NCBI RefSeq assembly: GCF_014198245.1
Contig: NZ_JACIHE010000021.1
Location: forward strand, 58,143 to 122,142
Origin: Bradyrhizobium sp. cir1
GTDB lineage: Bacteria > Pseudomonadota > Alphaproteobacteria > Rhizobiales > Xanthobacteraceae
Direction: 5' to 3'
DNA length: 64,000 bases
The stretch's first letter is position 1, and each line of letters begins with the position of its first letter. A program made the translations under genes and the position numbers. Below the pieces are notes generated by a model, which worked only from the letters and a program-made list of their open reading frames with translations, did not search any database and had not been told where the DNA came from. Shown one piece after another: positions 54,524 through 63,894 of this stretch.

Positions 54524-54997
54524 CTACCCCCTCGCCCGCATCAGCCGGCCCTTCTCCCGGCTCCAGTCGCGCTTCTTCTCGCTCTCGCGCTTGTCGTGCA
54601 ACTTCTTGCCCTTGGCAACCGCGAGCTGCAATTTGGCGCGCCCGCGCTCGTTGAAGTAAAGCTTGAGCGGGATCAGTGTCATGCCCTCGCGGTCGACCGC
54701 GCCCATCAGCTTGTTGATCTGCCGGCGATGCAGCAGCAGCTTGCGCGGCCGCTTCGGCTCGTGATTGAAGCGGTTGCCCTGGAGATATTCGGGAATGGTG
54801 GCGTTGATCAGCCAGATCTCGCCGTTCTTGGAATCGGCGTAGGATTCCGCGATCGTGCTCTTGCCGTTGCGGATCGACTTGACCTCGGTGCCGGTCAGCG
54901 CAATGCCCGCCTCGATCGTATCCTCGATCGCATAGTTGAAGCGGGCCTTGCGATTTTCCGCCATGACCTTGATCGGACGTTCGTTCTTATCGGCCAT
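54524..54997 (-). CDS. smpB: tmRNA-binding protein SmpB
   Basis: 157 residues. The family features are ENRKARFNYAIEDTIEAGIALTGTEVKSIRNGK, YLQGNRFNHEPKRPRKLLLHRRQINKL and the basic C-terminal tail KGKKLHDKRESEKKRDW that enters the ribosomal A site. SmpB works with tmRNA to rescue stalled ribosomes. The ssrA gene is not in the window. The neighbourhood with dapA upstream is typical of rhizobia. Confidence 0.97.
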   Translation of the reverse strand: MADKNERPIKVMAENRKARFNYAIEDTIEAGIALTGTEVKSIRNGKSTIAESYADSKNGEIWLINATIPEYLQGNRFNHEPKRPRKLLLHRRQINKLMGAVDREGMTLIPLKLYFNERGRAKLQLAVAKGKKLHDKRESEKKRDWSREKGRLMRARG

Positions 54998-55069
54998 GAC
55001 AGTGAAACCTGGAAGTCAAACCTGATCGAGATGCGCGCCTAAGCTAACAGTTCGGATGAAGCGCGCGCG

Positions 55070-55513
55070 TCACTTCTTGAGGAGATCGCGGATCTCGGTG
55101 AGCAGCTCGACCTCGGCCGACGGCTTCGGTGGAGCGGCGGGTGTGGCCTCCTCCTTGCGCTTCAGCGTGTTCATGGCGCGGATCACCAGGAACAGCACGA
55201 AGGCGATGATGATGAAGTTGATCGTCAGCGTGAGGAAGCTACCGTAAGCAAGCACGGCGCCTTGTTTTTTCGCATCCGCTAAGTTGGTGGCGGTGACCGC
55301 CTTCGACAAGGGGATGAAGTGGTTGGAGAAGTCGAGACCGCCAGTCGCAGCGCCGATGATCGGCATGATGACGTCACCGACCAGCGAAGTTACGATGGCG
55401 CCGAAGGCCGCACCGATGATGACGCCGACCGCGAGGTCGACGACGTTGCCCTTCATGGCGAACTCGCGGAACTCCTTGAGCATCCGCATGCCCTTTTCGT
55501 CGACCCCGCCCAT
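55070..55513 (-). CDS. mscL: Large-conductance mechanosensitive channel
   Basis: 147 residues from the ATG at 55513, which has GGGGAG at a good distance; an inner ATG at 55483 (MLKEFREFAMKGN) gives the canonical family start and is the main alternative. Two membrane segments: VVDLAVGVIIGAAFGAIVTSLV and TLTINFIIIAFVLFLVIRAM, with the conserved FAMKGNVVDLAVG pore-lining motif. MscL opens on membrane tension to release solutes in osmotic down-shock. Between dapA and smpB on the minus strand. Confidence 0.95.
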   Translation of the reverse strand: MGGVDEKGMRMLKEFREFAMKGNVVDLAVGVIIGAAFGAIVTSLVGDVIMPIIGAATGGLDFSNHFIPLSKAVTATNLADAKKQGAVLAYGSFLTLTINFIIIAFVLFLVIRAMNTLKRKEEATPAAPPKPSAEVELLTEIRDLLKK

Positions 55514-55539
55514 GACAAGCTCCCCGAAAGCCTACCGCC

Positions 55540-56430
55540 TCAGTTGATCAGGCCGGCATGCACCATGGCGCTGCGCACCGCAACGCGCGTCGGCTCGGAG
55601 ACCGGCACCATCGGCAGCCGCAGCGTCTCGTCGAGCTTGCCGAGCAGCGACATCGCATACTTGATCGGCGATGGGTTGCTCTCGATGAAGAGGTTGTTGT
55701 GCAGCGGCATCAGCTTGTCATGGATCGCAAGCGCAGCCTTGGTGTCACCCTTCTGCCAGGCGGCGTGGAACTCGGAGCACAGGCGCGGCGCGACGTTCGA
55801 GGTCACCGAGATGCAGCCATGGCCGCCATGCGCCATGTAGCCGATGATGGTGGCGTCCTCGCCCGAGAGCTGGTTGAAATCCTCGCCCATCGCGGCGCGC
55901 TGCTGCGACACGCGCACCATGCTGGCGGTGGCATCCTTGACGCCGGCGATGTTGTTCAGCTCCCACAGCCGCTTCATGGTGTCGACCGACATGTCGATCA
56001 CCGAGCGCGGCGGGATGTTGTAGATGATGATTGGAATCCCGATCGCATCATTGATCGCCTTGAAGTGCTGGTACATCCCTTCCTGCGTCGGCTTGTTGTA
56101 ATAGGGCGTCACGATCAGCACGGCGTCCGCGCCCGCCTTCTCGGCGTGCTGCGATAGCTCGATCGCCTCCTTGGTCGAGTTGGAGCCGGCACCCGCGATG
56201 ACGGGCACACGGCCCTTCGCTTCAGCGATGCACCATTCGACGACCTTCTTGTGCTCGTCATGGCTCAGCGTCGGGCTCTCGCCGGTGGTGCCGACCGGGA
56301 CCAGGCCATTGGTGCCCTCCGAGATCTGCCAGTTGACCAGGGAGCGGAACGCCGCCTCGTCCAGCGAGCCGTTCTTGAACGGCGTGACCAAGGCGGTGAA
56401 CGACCCCCGGAATTTCGTCTTGGCTGCCAT
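55540..56430 (-). CDS. dapA: 4-hydroxy-tetrahydrodipicolinate synthase
   Basis: 296 residues. TIM-barrel aldolase: GTTGESPTLSHDEH, VTPYYNKPTQEGMYQHF, catalytic Tyr137 in IIIYNIPPRSV and the Schiff-base Lys165 in IAGVKDATASM. DapA condenses pyruvate with aspartate semialdehyde in lysine and diaminopimelate synthesis. It is divergent from the lytic transglycosylase, so two cell-wall functions share one promoter region. Confidence 0.95.
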   Translation of the reverse strand: MAAKTKFRGSFTALVTPFKNGSLDEAAFRSLVNWQISEGTNGLVPVGTTGESPTLSHDEHKKVVEWCIAEAKGRVPVIAGAGSNSTKEAIELSQHAEKAGADAVLIVTPYYNKPTQEGMYQHFKAINDAIGIPIIIYNIPPRSVIDMSVDTMKRLWELNNIAGVKDATASMVRVSQQRAAMGEDFNQLSGEDATIIGYMAHGGHGCISVTSNVAPRLCSEFHAAWQKGDTKAALAIHDKLMPLHNNLFIESNPSPIKYAMSLLGKLDETLRLPMVPVSEPTRVAVRSAMVHAGLIN

Positions 56431-56655
56431 GGACTTCCTCCGTACGCGGCAATCTTGAGAGCAAGCCCATACATATCGGGTCTATCCCGCTGGTAAAAGG
56501 GCCGCTGCCGCGGGACGCACCGTTTAGGCCGCGATTTTGCCGCGGTGGTGGTGCAAACCCGCCCGAAGTAAGCGGCTGTTGGTATTTTGTCCGCATATTC
56601 AATCAGATTTAGCTAGATCTTGAGCCACTTCACTGATTCGGGGCGACCAAACGCC

Positions 56656-59121
56656 GTGACCTCCTTTCCTCGTGCCGCCTGGCGATCCCTGGGTCTGGTC
56701 GTGAGCCTGATGGCAGGGCTGTCGGTCGGCTGCGTCGCCCTCGCCAAGTCCAATGAGACGCCCGCGGACGGGACCAAGGACCCCGCGAAGCAAGCTGCCA
56801 AGGATCCCGCAAGAGGATCAGCGAAGGACGCAGCCAAGGACACGGCGAAGGGAACCGGCAAGGACGCAACGAAGGGCGCGAGCAAGGGGGCGGCTGGCGC
56901 TCCGACCAGGGACGCAGCGAAGAAGCCGGCCAAGGATGCTGGGAAGGATGCTGGGAAGGATGCCGGCAAGAACGCGGGCAAGGACGCCGCGAAGGACAAG
57001 CCGAAGCCAGCGGCCGCAGCCCCCGCGCCGAAATCACAGCCGACCGCCAGCGGCTCGTCCGCCAAATCCGCGCCCGCCCCGGCCGTGACGGCGACCGTCA
57101 GGCCGACCGCCCCGCCCCCCGCAAAACCCATCGCAGCTCCTGTGCTGGCGCCGGCAACCCGCCAGCACGCCGCACCGCGCAAGCCGGTCACGCCGGCCGC
57201 GGTCGCGGCGACCTCGTCGACGTCGCAAGCCGACAAGGACACGCTGGAGAACGTCATCGAGCTCGTGCACAAGCGCAAGCCGGGCGACGCCACCAACTAT
57301 GCGGCCTCGATCTCGGATCCCGTCGCACGCAAGCTTGCGGAATGGATCATCCTGCGCAGCGAGGACAATGGCGCGACCGTCGAACGCTACCGCGCCTTCC
57401 TCTCCGCCAATCCGAGCTGGCCGTCGCAGACCTTCCTGCGCCGCCGCCTCGAGGCCGCGATGTGGGACGACAGGCGCGACGATTCCGTCGCGTGGTCCTG
57501 GTTCGAGAACGAATCTCCGGTGTCCGCCAAGGGCCGCTTCACGCTCGCCAAGGCGATGCTGGCGCGCGGCGACCGCGCCAATGCAGAGCGGCTGGTGCGC
57601 GAGGCATGGCGCAGCGATCCGATGTCGGAGGACACCGAGAACAACGCGCTCGACCAGTTCGGTGCGCTGCTGACGCCGGGCGACCAGAAGGCGCGGATGG
57701 ACACCCTGCTCTACGGCAGCGAGAACGAAGCCGCGCTGCGCGCCGCAAAACGCCTCGGTGCCGGCTATGTCGCGCTCGCCAAGGCCCGCATCGCCTCCGT
57801 CAAGAAGGCGCCGAACGCGCGCGCCTTGCTCGAGGCGGTACCGCGCGAGCTGCACAATGATCCCGGCTTCCTCTTCAGCAAGATTCAGCTGCTGCGCCGC
57901 GAGGAGAAGTTCACCGAGGCCGCCCAGCTGATGCTATCGGCGCCGAAGGATCCGAACCGGCTCTACAATCTCGACGAATGGTGGATCGAGCGGCGCCTCC
58001 TGGCGCGCAAGATGATCGACACCGAGGAATTCCGCAGCGCCTATCTGATCGCGCGCGATGCGGCCCTGCCCTCGCGCGACATCTACAAGACCGAGCAGGA
58101 ATTCACCGCGGGCTGGATCGCGCTGCGCTTCCTCAACGACCCCACGACCGCCGCGCAGCACTTTGCCCGCATCGGCGTCGGCAGCGTCAATCCGACCACG
58201 CTGGCGCGCGCCGGCTATTGGCAGGGCCGCGCCGCGGAAGCCGCCGGCCGCCAGCAGGAGGCGCGCAATGCCTATGCCCGCGCTGCCGAGCAATCGACCA
58301 GCTATTACGGCCAGCTCGCGCGCGCAAAACTCGGCCTGCCGCAGATCGAGCTCAACAGCCAGCCGCGCGGCCGCGGCGCCGAACGGCTGGAGATCGTGCG
58401 TGCGGCGCAGCTGCTCTACGAGCTCGACGAACGCGAGATGGCGGTGCCGATGCTTGCCGACATGGGCGAGAACGGCGATCCCGAGGCGCTTGCCGGCCTC
58501 GGCGAGCTGACCCAGCGCCACAACGACGCGCGCGGCATGTTGCTGGTCGGCAAGGCCGCGCTCAACCGCGGCCTGCCGTTCGACTTCTACGCCTACCCCG
58601 TCAACGGCATTCCGCAATTCACGCCGATCGGCCCCGAGGTCGAGCGCAGCATCGTCTACGCCATCGCGCGGCAGGAGAGCGCATTCAACCCATCGGTGGT
58701 CTCGCCGGCACAGGCCTATGGGCTGATGCAGGTGACACCGGATGCCGCCCGCTATGTCTGCAAGCGGCACGGCGCGACCTACGATCTGGGGCGGCTCAGG
58801 AACGATTCGGTCTACAACGCCACGCTCGGTTCGGCCGAGCTCGGCGGGCTGCTCGAGGATTATCGCGGCTCCTACATCATGACCTTCGCCGCCTACAATG
58901 CCGGCCGCGGCAGCGTGAAGAAGTGGATCGACCGCTACGGCGATCCGCGCAACCCCAAGGTCGATGCCGTCGACTGGGTCGAGCTGATCCCCTTCTCCGA
59001 GACGCGCAACTACGTGCAGCGGATCATGGAGAACCTTCAGGTCTACCGCGCCCGGTTCGGCGGCGGTACGCGGCTGCAGATCGAGGCCGATTTGCGCCGC
59101 GGCGTCGGCAGCGTGGAATAG
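56656..59121 (+). CDS. slt: Soluble lytic murein transglycosylase with Lys/Ala-repeat extension
   Basis: About 821 residues. Signal-peptide-like N terminus (SLGLVVSLMAGLSVGCVALA). Residues ~40-120 are low complexity, built on KDA/AKD units (DAGKDAGKDAGKNAGKDAA) followed by Ala/Pro-rich linkers. A long alpha-superhelical U/L region spans ~170-640. The C-terminal SLT domain has the catalytic Glu674 in ARQESAFNP, then AYGLMQVTPDAARYV and FAAYNAGRGSVKKWI. It cleaves peptidoglycan to anhydro-muropeptides. The start may be GTG 56656 (chosen) or TTG 56620; neither has a strong ribosome-binding site. Confidence 0.93.
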   Translation: MTSFPRAAWRSLGLVVSLMAGLSVGCVALAKSNETPADGTKDPAKQAAKDPARGSAKDAAKDTAKGTGKDATKGASKGAAGAPTRDAAKKPAKDAGKDAGKDAGKNAGKDAAKDKPKPAAAAPAPKSQPTASGSSAKSAPAPAVTATVRPTAPPPAKPIAAPVLAPATRQHAAPRKPVTPAAVAATSSTSQADKDTLENVIELVHKRKPGDATNYAASISDPVARKLAEWIILRSEDNGATVERYRAFLSANPSWPSQTFLRRRLEAAMWDDRRDDSVAWSWFENESPVSAKGRFTLAKAMLARGDRANAERLVREAWRSDPMSEDTENNALDQFGALLTPGDQKARMDTLLYGSENEAALRAAKRLGAGYVALAKARIASVKKAPNARALLEAVPRELHNDPGFLFSKIQLLRREEKFTEAAQLMLSAPKDPNRLYNLDEWWIERRLLARKMIDTEEFRSAYLIARDAALPSRDIYKTEQEFTAGWIALRFLNDPTTAAQHFARIGVGSVNPTTLARAGYWQGRAAEAAGRQQEARNAYARAAEQSTSYYGQLARAKLGLPQIELNSQPRGRGAERLEIVRAAQLLYELDEREMAVPMLADMGENGDPEALAGLGELTQRHNDARGMLLVGKAALNRGLPFDFYAYPVNGIPQFTPIGPEVERSIVYAIARQESAFNPSVVSPAQAYGLMQVTPDAARYVCKRHGATYDLGRLRNDSVYNATLGSAELGGLLEDYRGSYIMTFAAYNAGRGSVKKWIDRYGDPRNPKVDAVDWVELIPFSETRNYVQRIMENLQVYRARFGGGTRLQIEADLRRGVGSVE

Positions 59122-59488
59122 AATCACCTCCCCGACATTCGCTTCCGAATTGCGATAGCGGCCGCACGGATTTGGTCCGGCACCGAGCCGTTGGGGCATG
59201 CCCTGACAGGAACGAACTTGGGTGAGCCGTTTTTCCCGGGGCCCGCGAGCCGCGGCGTTGCGGGTAGATCGGCGGTCGCGCCGCCGTTGATCTGCTCGAA
59301 GGCCATTGTCTCGGTCTCTCAGTCCCATCTCAACGAAAGGCCTGAACATCGTCGAGTGGCCTTGCGGCGCAGTGGCCCCAGCCCGGCAGCGGATTTGGCA
59401 GCCTCTGGGAAGACAGCTTGCGCGAAAGCGGACGTCCCCCGCTCCCCTTCTCACTCCGGTCGCGAACGACCTCACCCGCCAAATCGGC
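59122..59488. other. Spacer between slt and the group II intron
   Basis: No firm gene. A 60-residue frame on the minus strand at 59124-59306 (MAFEQINGGATADLPATP...) starts about 180 bp beyond the intron 3' end and cannot be supported by family similarity or a good ribosome-binding site. The sequence from 59488 leftward on the minus strand is the 3' exon of the intron target. Confidence 0.35.
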
Positions 59489-61335
59489 ATAGGGGGCGAC
59501 CTTGTGGGTCGCTCCCCTGCCACACCACCCGGCATGCGGGTCCGCACCGGGCGGTTCGAGAGGTTGAGGTCATGAGAGACGAGGCAGTCCCAGCTGGTCC
59601 GACCACTTCAGGGTCAATACGGCGTTGAGGAGCATGCCGCTGTTGCGCCACCAGCGGCGGCTGTTGGCCGCCACCTGTCGCGCAACGTCGAGCTTGGCTC
59701 CGAGCACTCGCAGTTCCCTGTACATGGTCGTACCGCGCTTCCACTGCTTGAGCTGGATGGCGCGCAGCCGATGACGCAGCCACTGGTCGAGCTCTCGCAA
59801 GACCTTCGGCGTTTGCGCCAGCCGGAAGTACGCCTTCCAACCCAGAACATAGGGCCGCAGATGATCCACCACCTCCTGCAGACTGCGCCCGCCATTGCGG
59901 CTGGTCAGTTGCCGGATGCGTTGCTTGAACGTCCTCAGCGGCTTGTCGGCGACCTTGCGTTTGATCACGCCACCCGGACCCGGCCAGAAGCCGTAGCCCA
60001 AGAACTTGCGACCGAACACACTGGTCACCGCGCTTTTGGTCTCGTTGACCGTCAGGCGCAGCTTGCCGTAGAGCCGCCGAAGCAGCACCATCACCCGTTC
60101 ACCCGCCCGGCGGCTGCGAACGTAAACATTCGCATCGTCGGCGTAGCGCACGAAGCAATGGCCCCGGCGTTCCAGCGCCTTGTCCACTTCATCGAGCAGG
60201 ACATTGGCCAGCAGCGGCGACAGCGGGCCGCCCTGCGGCGTCCCCATCGTGCGCTTCTGGACCACGCCATCGTCCATGATCCCGCTGTTCAGATACATCC
60301 GGATCAGCCGGATGACACCGGCGTCTGCGATGCGTTTCTGAAGGCGGTCGATGAGGATGTCGTGATCGACCCGGTCAAAGAACTTTTCCAGGTCCACATC
60401 CACCACGATCCGGCGGCCCGATTGCACGTACGACTGCGCCGCAAGGACGGCGTCGTGCGCACCTCGGCCCGGCCGGAAGCCGTAGCTGTGCTCGCTGAAG
60501 GTCGGATCAAGAATGGGCTGCAGCACCTGCAGCAGCGCCTGCTGGATCAAACGATCCGTCACCGTCGGGATGCCGAGCTCGCGCTCACCACCGTCAGGCT
60601 TGGGAATCGTCACCCGTCGCACCGGACTGGGCCGGTACATCCCCGACAACAGTTGCTCGCGGATCGCGGGCCACGCCGTGCGCAGGTGCACGACGGTCTG
60701 GTCAATGTCCAGACCATCTATGCCGGCTACGCCTTTGTTGGCCCGAACCCGTTTGAGCGCCCGTTGCAGGTTCTCTCTCGTCAGCGCCGCCATCAGCAGC
60801 TCTGACCCCGTGCTCCCCGCTTCCTGCCGCGGGCGGCGCGCTTCGTCGCTGCCCGAGGCCCACGCGGCTTCACCGCGTCCTTCCTCGAGCCGCCCTGCTC
60901 GCGCAGGCGTCTGACGCGATGCTTGCCACCTCGGCATGGTGTTGGAACACTGCCTCTCGTTCGGCCCTTCGCCTCCGGGGCGGCCTTGCAGCCTTCCCAC
61001 CCACTACTACGGCCTCGGCTGACTTCTCGCTCCGGCTCGACACCGTCGCCCTTTCAGGCGCAAGGCGAGATCTCCCCAGGTAAGAACGCACTCCTTCACT
61101 GCACGACCGCCAGATTTACGCCGCTTCCCTTTGATCACAGGAGCTTCGCGGTTCATTGCCCGCTCGCCCCGGTCGGCAGCGCCTTCTATCCGGTTCTTGT
61201 TCATCGGCCCGCAGCTTCGATCCACGCTTCCTCTCCACATTCGGTCGCCCTCATGCAGTTGCGCTTCACTTCGCTCGCCGTGATCAGCTTACGATGGGAC
61301 TTGCACCCATAAGAGTGCGCCCATGCTGGGCGCAC
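59489..61335 (-). mobile_element. Complete group II intron, bacterial class C type
   Basis: The minus strand starts GTGCGCCCAGCATGGGCG (61335 downwards), with GGGTGCAAGTCCC following, the 5' end of class IIC introns. Domain V is at about 59520-59556: CCGCCCGG and CCGGGTGG pair, leaving the bulge and the cap GCGGACCCGC. The domain VI hairpin GGGGAGCGACC...GGTCGCCCCC ends TAT at 59489, so ~1847 nt in all. Domain IV carries the reverse transcriptase gene. The 5' end directly abuts the U-tract of the porin terminator, the target preferred by class C introns. Boundaries are read by eye; the 3' end could differ by a few bases. Confidence 0.9.
59570..61000 (-). CDS. ltrA: Group II intron reverse transcriptase/maturase
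   Basis: 476 residues from a GTG at 61000; an ATG at 60937 (MPRWQASRQT) is an alternative. The RT domain has RRVTIPKPDGGERELGIPTV, FSEHSYGFRPGRGAHDAV, VDVDLEKFFDRVDHD (first catalytic Asp ~201), GTPQGGPLSPLLANVLLDEVD and the YADD box at 286-289. The maturase X domain follows (LRPYVLGWKAYFRLAQTPKVLRELDQWLRHRLRAIQLKQWKRG). There is no HNH endonuclease domain after it, which fits class C. The frame is intact, so the intron may still be mobile. Confidence 0.96.
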   Translation of the reverse strand: MGRLQGRPGGEGPNERQCSNTMPRWQASRQTPARAGRLEEGRGEAAWASGSDEARRPRQEAGSTGSELLMAALTRENLQRALKRVRANKGVAGIDGLDIDQTVVHLRTAWPAIREQLLSGMYRPSPVRRVTIPKPDGGERELGIPTVTDRLIQQALLQVLQPILDPTFSEHSYGFRPGRGAHDAVLAAQSYVQSGRRIVVDVDLEKFFDRVDHDILIDRLQKRIADAGVIRLIRMYLNSGIMDDGVVQKRTMGTPQGGPLSPLLANVLLDEVDKALERRGHCFVRYADDANVYVRSRRAGERVMVLLRRLYGKLRLTVNETKSAVTSVFGRKFLGYGFWPGPGGVIKRKVADKPLRTFKQRIRQLTSRNGGRSLQEVVDHLRPYVLGWKAYFRLAQTPKVLRELDQWLRHRLRAIQLKQWKRGTTMYRELRVLGAKLDVARQVAANSRRWWRNSGMLLNAVLTLKWSDQLGLPRLS

Positions 61336-61368
61336 AAAGAAAAGCCCCGGCGGTTTCCCGCCGGGGCT
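61336..61368 (-). terminator. Porin-gene terminator, target site of the intron
   Basis: Stem AGCCCCGGCGG/CCGCCGGGGCT (11 bp) with a 4-nt loop lies about 25 bp after the porin stop on the minus strand. It is followed by the U-tract TTTTCTTT at 61336-61343, immediately before the intron's GTGCG. Confidence 0.93.
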
Positions 61369-61392
61369 CTCTGTCAGGTCGTTAGACCGAAC

Positions 61393-62955
61393 TTACCAGT
61401 TGCGCTGAGCGCGGAGGAGCAGGGTGAACGAGTCCTGGTCCTTCAGCTCGTAGCTCGCGATCGGCTTGGCAGACCCCGAGTTGATTGCAGTGGTGGTCAC
61501 GACGCCAGAATACTTCTGGTCGAGGTGGGTCCAGTTGAAGTCAGCCGAGAAGGTCAGGTTCTTCACCGGAGTCCAGCGCGTGATCAAACCAACCTGGCCG
61601 ATGTTGAAGTCGGGGTTACAACCCGTCACGCCCGCAATTGACGAGATGAGACCACCGGCTCCGCAAAGGAAGGTCTTGGCCCCGCCACCCCACTGAACCG
61701 CACCGTAAGCACCGTAAATCGCGGTGTTCCAGTAGGGATCCCAGTTGTGGGTGTAAGCGCCACGGAAGCCCCAGGTCTTGATGCTCTCCTGCGAGCCGCC
61801 GGTGACAAACACGGTGTCCGGAGCAAAGCCGCCTCCGAAGCTCTGGTAGGCAACACCCGAGCTGCCGTAGATGCCGAACGAGCTGCCGACCAGGTTCTGG
61901 AAGTTGTAGCGGGTCGCGCCGTCCGTGTAGACGCCCTGGACGTTGATCGTGTCACCCGCACCGGTCGGGATGTTCTTGATCGACAGAGCGAGCTGAACCG
62001 CCCAACCCCACTTGTCGTCGGGGTGGCCAGTCGGCTCGGTCGCGCCATAATAGGCAACGTGGTTGTCGTGCGCAGCGACCGACGCCTGGAAGAGACCCCA
62101 AGCCTGGTCGACGCGGACCATAGCGACGAGGTTCGGCGAACGCGAGCCACCGATGGCGTTGGAGCCATACGCAGCACCGGTGATCGCACCGAGGCCCGTC
62201 GCACCGCTCAGGTTCACGTTGCCGGCCTGGTAGTACGCGGTCGCGTCTTCCGCCGAGAACGCCGCCGTCACACCCTGGCCGAAGTCAGCGGTGTAGGTGA
62301 ACTGGTTGACACCAGTGACCGTGCCGCTGCCGCCGACGAGACCGTCGAAGTTGTTGCCGGGATAGTTGGTCCAGGGCGCGTCGAACTGCGACACGGCCTT
62401 ACCCATCGTGAAGCCGGCGAACTGGATGAAGGCGTAGTAGACGCCGAGCGAACCGCCCGAGGTACCGCCGTCGGTGGGGTTGACGGCGCTTGCACCAGCG
62501 AGACCACCAGCCGAGTTGATGCCGAGCCCGGCGGTATACTGGGTCAGACCCGTGGCGTTGCCCAGGCCGACATAGCCACCCGAGGTCCATGAGAACGTCG
62601 CATCGAAGAACGTGCGGACCACGCCATATTCGGTCGCGGTGCGCGTGTCGATGTTGAGGTCTTCACGAGCGCGCCAAGTGTAGTAGTTGCTCAGGCGGTT
62701 GTGCGCCCCGGCCGGGGTGCCGGTCGCCATGCCGTAGACACTGTTCGTGCCGAGCGCGACTTCAGCACGCAGATAACCACCCAGCTTGATGCAGGTGTCA
62801 GTGCCCGGGATGTAGTAGAATCCGGCACCGTACAGGGAGCAGATCTTCACGTACTCGACCGCCTTGGCCTTCACGGGGAGATCGGCTGCCTGCGCTCCGC
62901 CAACGGCGATCAGACCCGCCGCTGAACCGAGCAAAAGGCTCTTAACCAACTTCAT
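61393..62955 (-). CDS. Outer-membrane porin (Porin_2 type)
   Basis: 520 residues. Signal peptide MKLVKSLLLGSAAGLIAVGGAQA, then the characteristic ADLPVKAKAVEYVKICSLYGAGFYYIPGTDTCIKLGGYLRAEV with two cysteines. The rest is beta-rich with alternating aromatic residues, ending in Trp (LLLRAQRNW), as expected for a BAM-inserted barrel. GGAGG stands before the ATG (62955). It forms a general diffusion channel. The spacer upstream of ~850 bp is gene-free. This family is present in many copies in Bradyrhizobium. Confidence 0.95.
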   Translation of the reverse strand: MKLVKSLLLGSAAGLIAVGGAQAADLPVKAKAVEYVKICSLYGAGFYYIPGTDTCIKLGGYLRAEVALGTNSVYGMATGTPAGAHNRLSNYYTWRAREDLNIDTRTATEYGVVRTFFDATFSWTSGGYVGLGNATGLTQYTAGLGINSAGGLAGASAVNPTDGGTSGGSLGVYYAFIQFAGFTMGKAVSQFDAPWTNYPGNNFDGLVGGSGTVTGVNQFTYTADFGQGVTAAFSAEDATAYYQAGNVNLSGATGLGAITGAAYGSNAIGGSRSPNLVAMVRVDQAWGLFQASVAAHDNHVAYYGATEPTGHPDDKWGWAVQLALSIKNIPTGAGDTINVQGVYTDGATRYNFQNLVGSSFGIYGSSGVAYQSFGGGFAPDTVFVTGGSQESIKTWGFRGAYTHNWDPYWNTAIYGAYGAVQWGGGAKTFLCGAGGLISSIAGVTGCNPDFNIGQVGLITRWTPVKNLTFSADFNWTHLDQKYSGVVTTTAINSGSAKPIASYELKDQDSFTLLLRAQRNW

Positions 62956-63801
62956 GTTAAACCTCCAAGTTTGCTCTATAGGGAAGGTTCCGGATCCGCT
63001 GGGTGAAACACCCTAAGGTTGGTTCCCTTGTCCCTTAACTCACCGCTTAGTCGCTTCGCGCCTTCGGACACACCCGCTGAACGCGAGGGACTTAAGCGAA
63101 CCACCTAAAACGGGACGACCTCGGGATGCCCCCCTCCGTCGCTCAGTCACAATTACCGAACGTCCTTGCACACACAACAACAGAACGCTCCGCGACGGGC
63201 CCAAGAAGCGCGTTTTCCGACGGGTGTTGCACAAATAACACGCAGATGTGATCGGATCGTCTTTGTAACGCATTGTTTACATTGACATTTTTTGTACGGT
63301 TCCATTTGCCTTCAAAGTTCCCCACATGAGGCGCTGCAGCCGGGAGCTCGTCTCAAGAGAGCTCCGGCGCCCTCGAATCGTGGAATCAGAAGGAGACTCA
63401 GAGGGAAGCTCGACCCTTCCCTCAGCGGCTTTTGACCTGCCTAGAGCAAAGTCCAGAGCGGGCGCGGCGGACACTCTTTATGGATAGCGGGGATTGTTGG
63501 GGCCGAGGCCGGTAGCCCGGCAGGCGGAGACGACGGATTCGCCTCTCGGCCGGGCTTCCCGTGACGCAGGAGCGATATCTCTAACAGGTCCAGCCACTTA
63601 CGGCAGAGACCGCGATTTCATGCGCAGAGCCATATTTGCAACATGCGCCGGGCGCTCCAGGTCTGCGCCCCCTCTCACGGCTTTATGGTCTCGCCGTGAG
63701 AGCAAACCCGTTTTGTTTCGAAGATCGCTGGGAATATTCGAACGAAAACACGCGCTTCCAAATTGACCGGCCCAAGTAATTAGATGCATAAGGCTCGCAC
63801 C
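62956..63801. other. Long spacer upstream of the porin gene
   Basis: No supported gene. An A/T-rich segment at 63255-63315 (GTAACGCATTGTTTACATTG, then ATTTTTTGTACGG) is the most likely promoter area and would give a leader of about 300 nt to the porin mRNA. Several short inverted repeats occur at 63340-63365 (GGAGCTCGTCTCAAGAGAGCTCC). Everything else is unremarkable. Confidence 0.35.
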
Positions 63802-63894
63802 GGAGAGGTGGCCGAGTGGCTGAAGGCAACGCTTTGCTAAAGCGTCATACGGTCTCAAGCTGTATCGAGGGTTCGAATCCCTCCCTCTCCGCCA
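63802..63894 (+). tRNA. tRNA-Ser (anticodon GCT)
   Basis: Acceptor stem GGAGAGG (63802-63808) pairs with CCTCTCC (63884-63890). Anticodon stem ACGCT/AGCGT encloses the loop TTGCTAA with anticodon GCT at 63836-63838. A long variable arm (ATACGGTCTCAAGCTGTAT) is typical of tRNA-Ser; the T arm is GAGGG-TTCGAAT-CCCTC. G63891 and an encoded CCA (63892-63894) follow. Confidence 0.97.

Noticed and set aside
56800..57010. Tandem nucleotide repeats that could suggest a CRISPR or satellite array
   Set aside because: Units are short, multiples of three, without spacers, and encode the Lys/Ala repeat of the lytic transglycosylase in frame.
59124..59306. 60-codon minus-strand frame downstream of the intron
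   Set aside because: No family similarity that I recognise and only a weak ribosome-binding site; mentioned in the spacer entry but not called as a gene.
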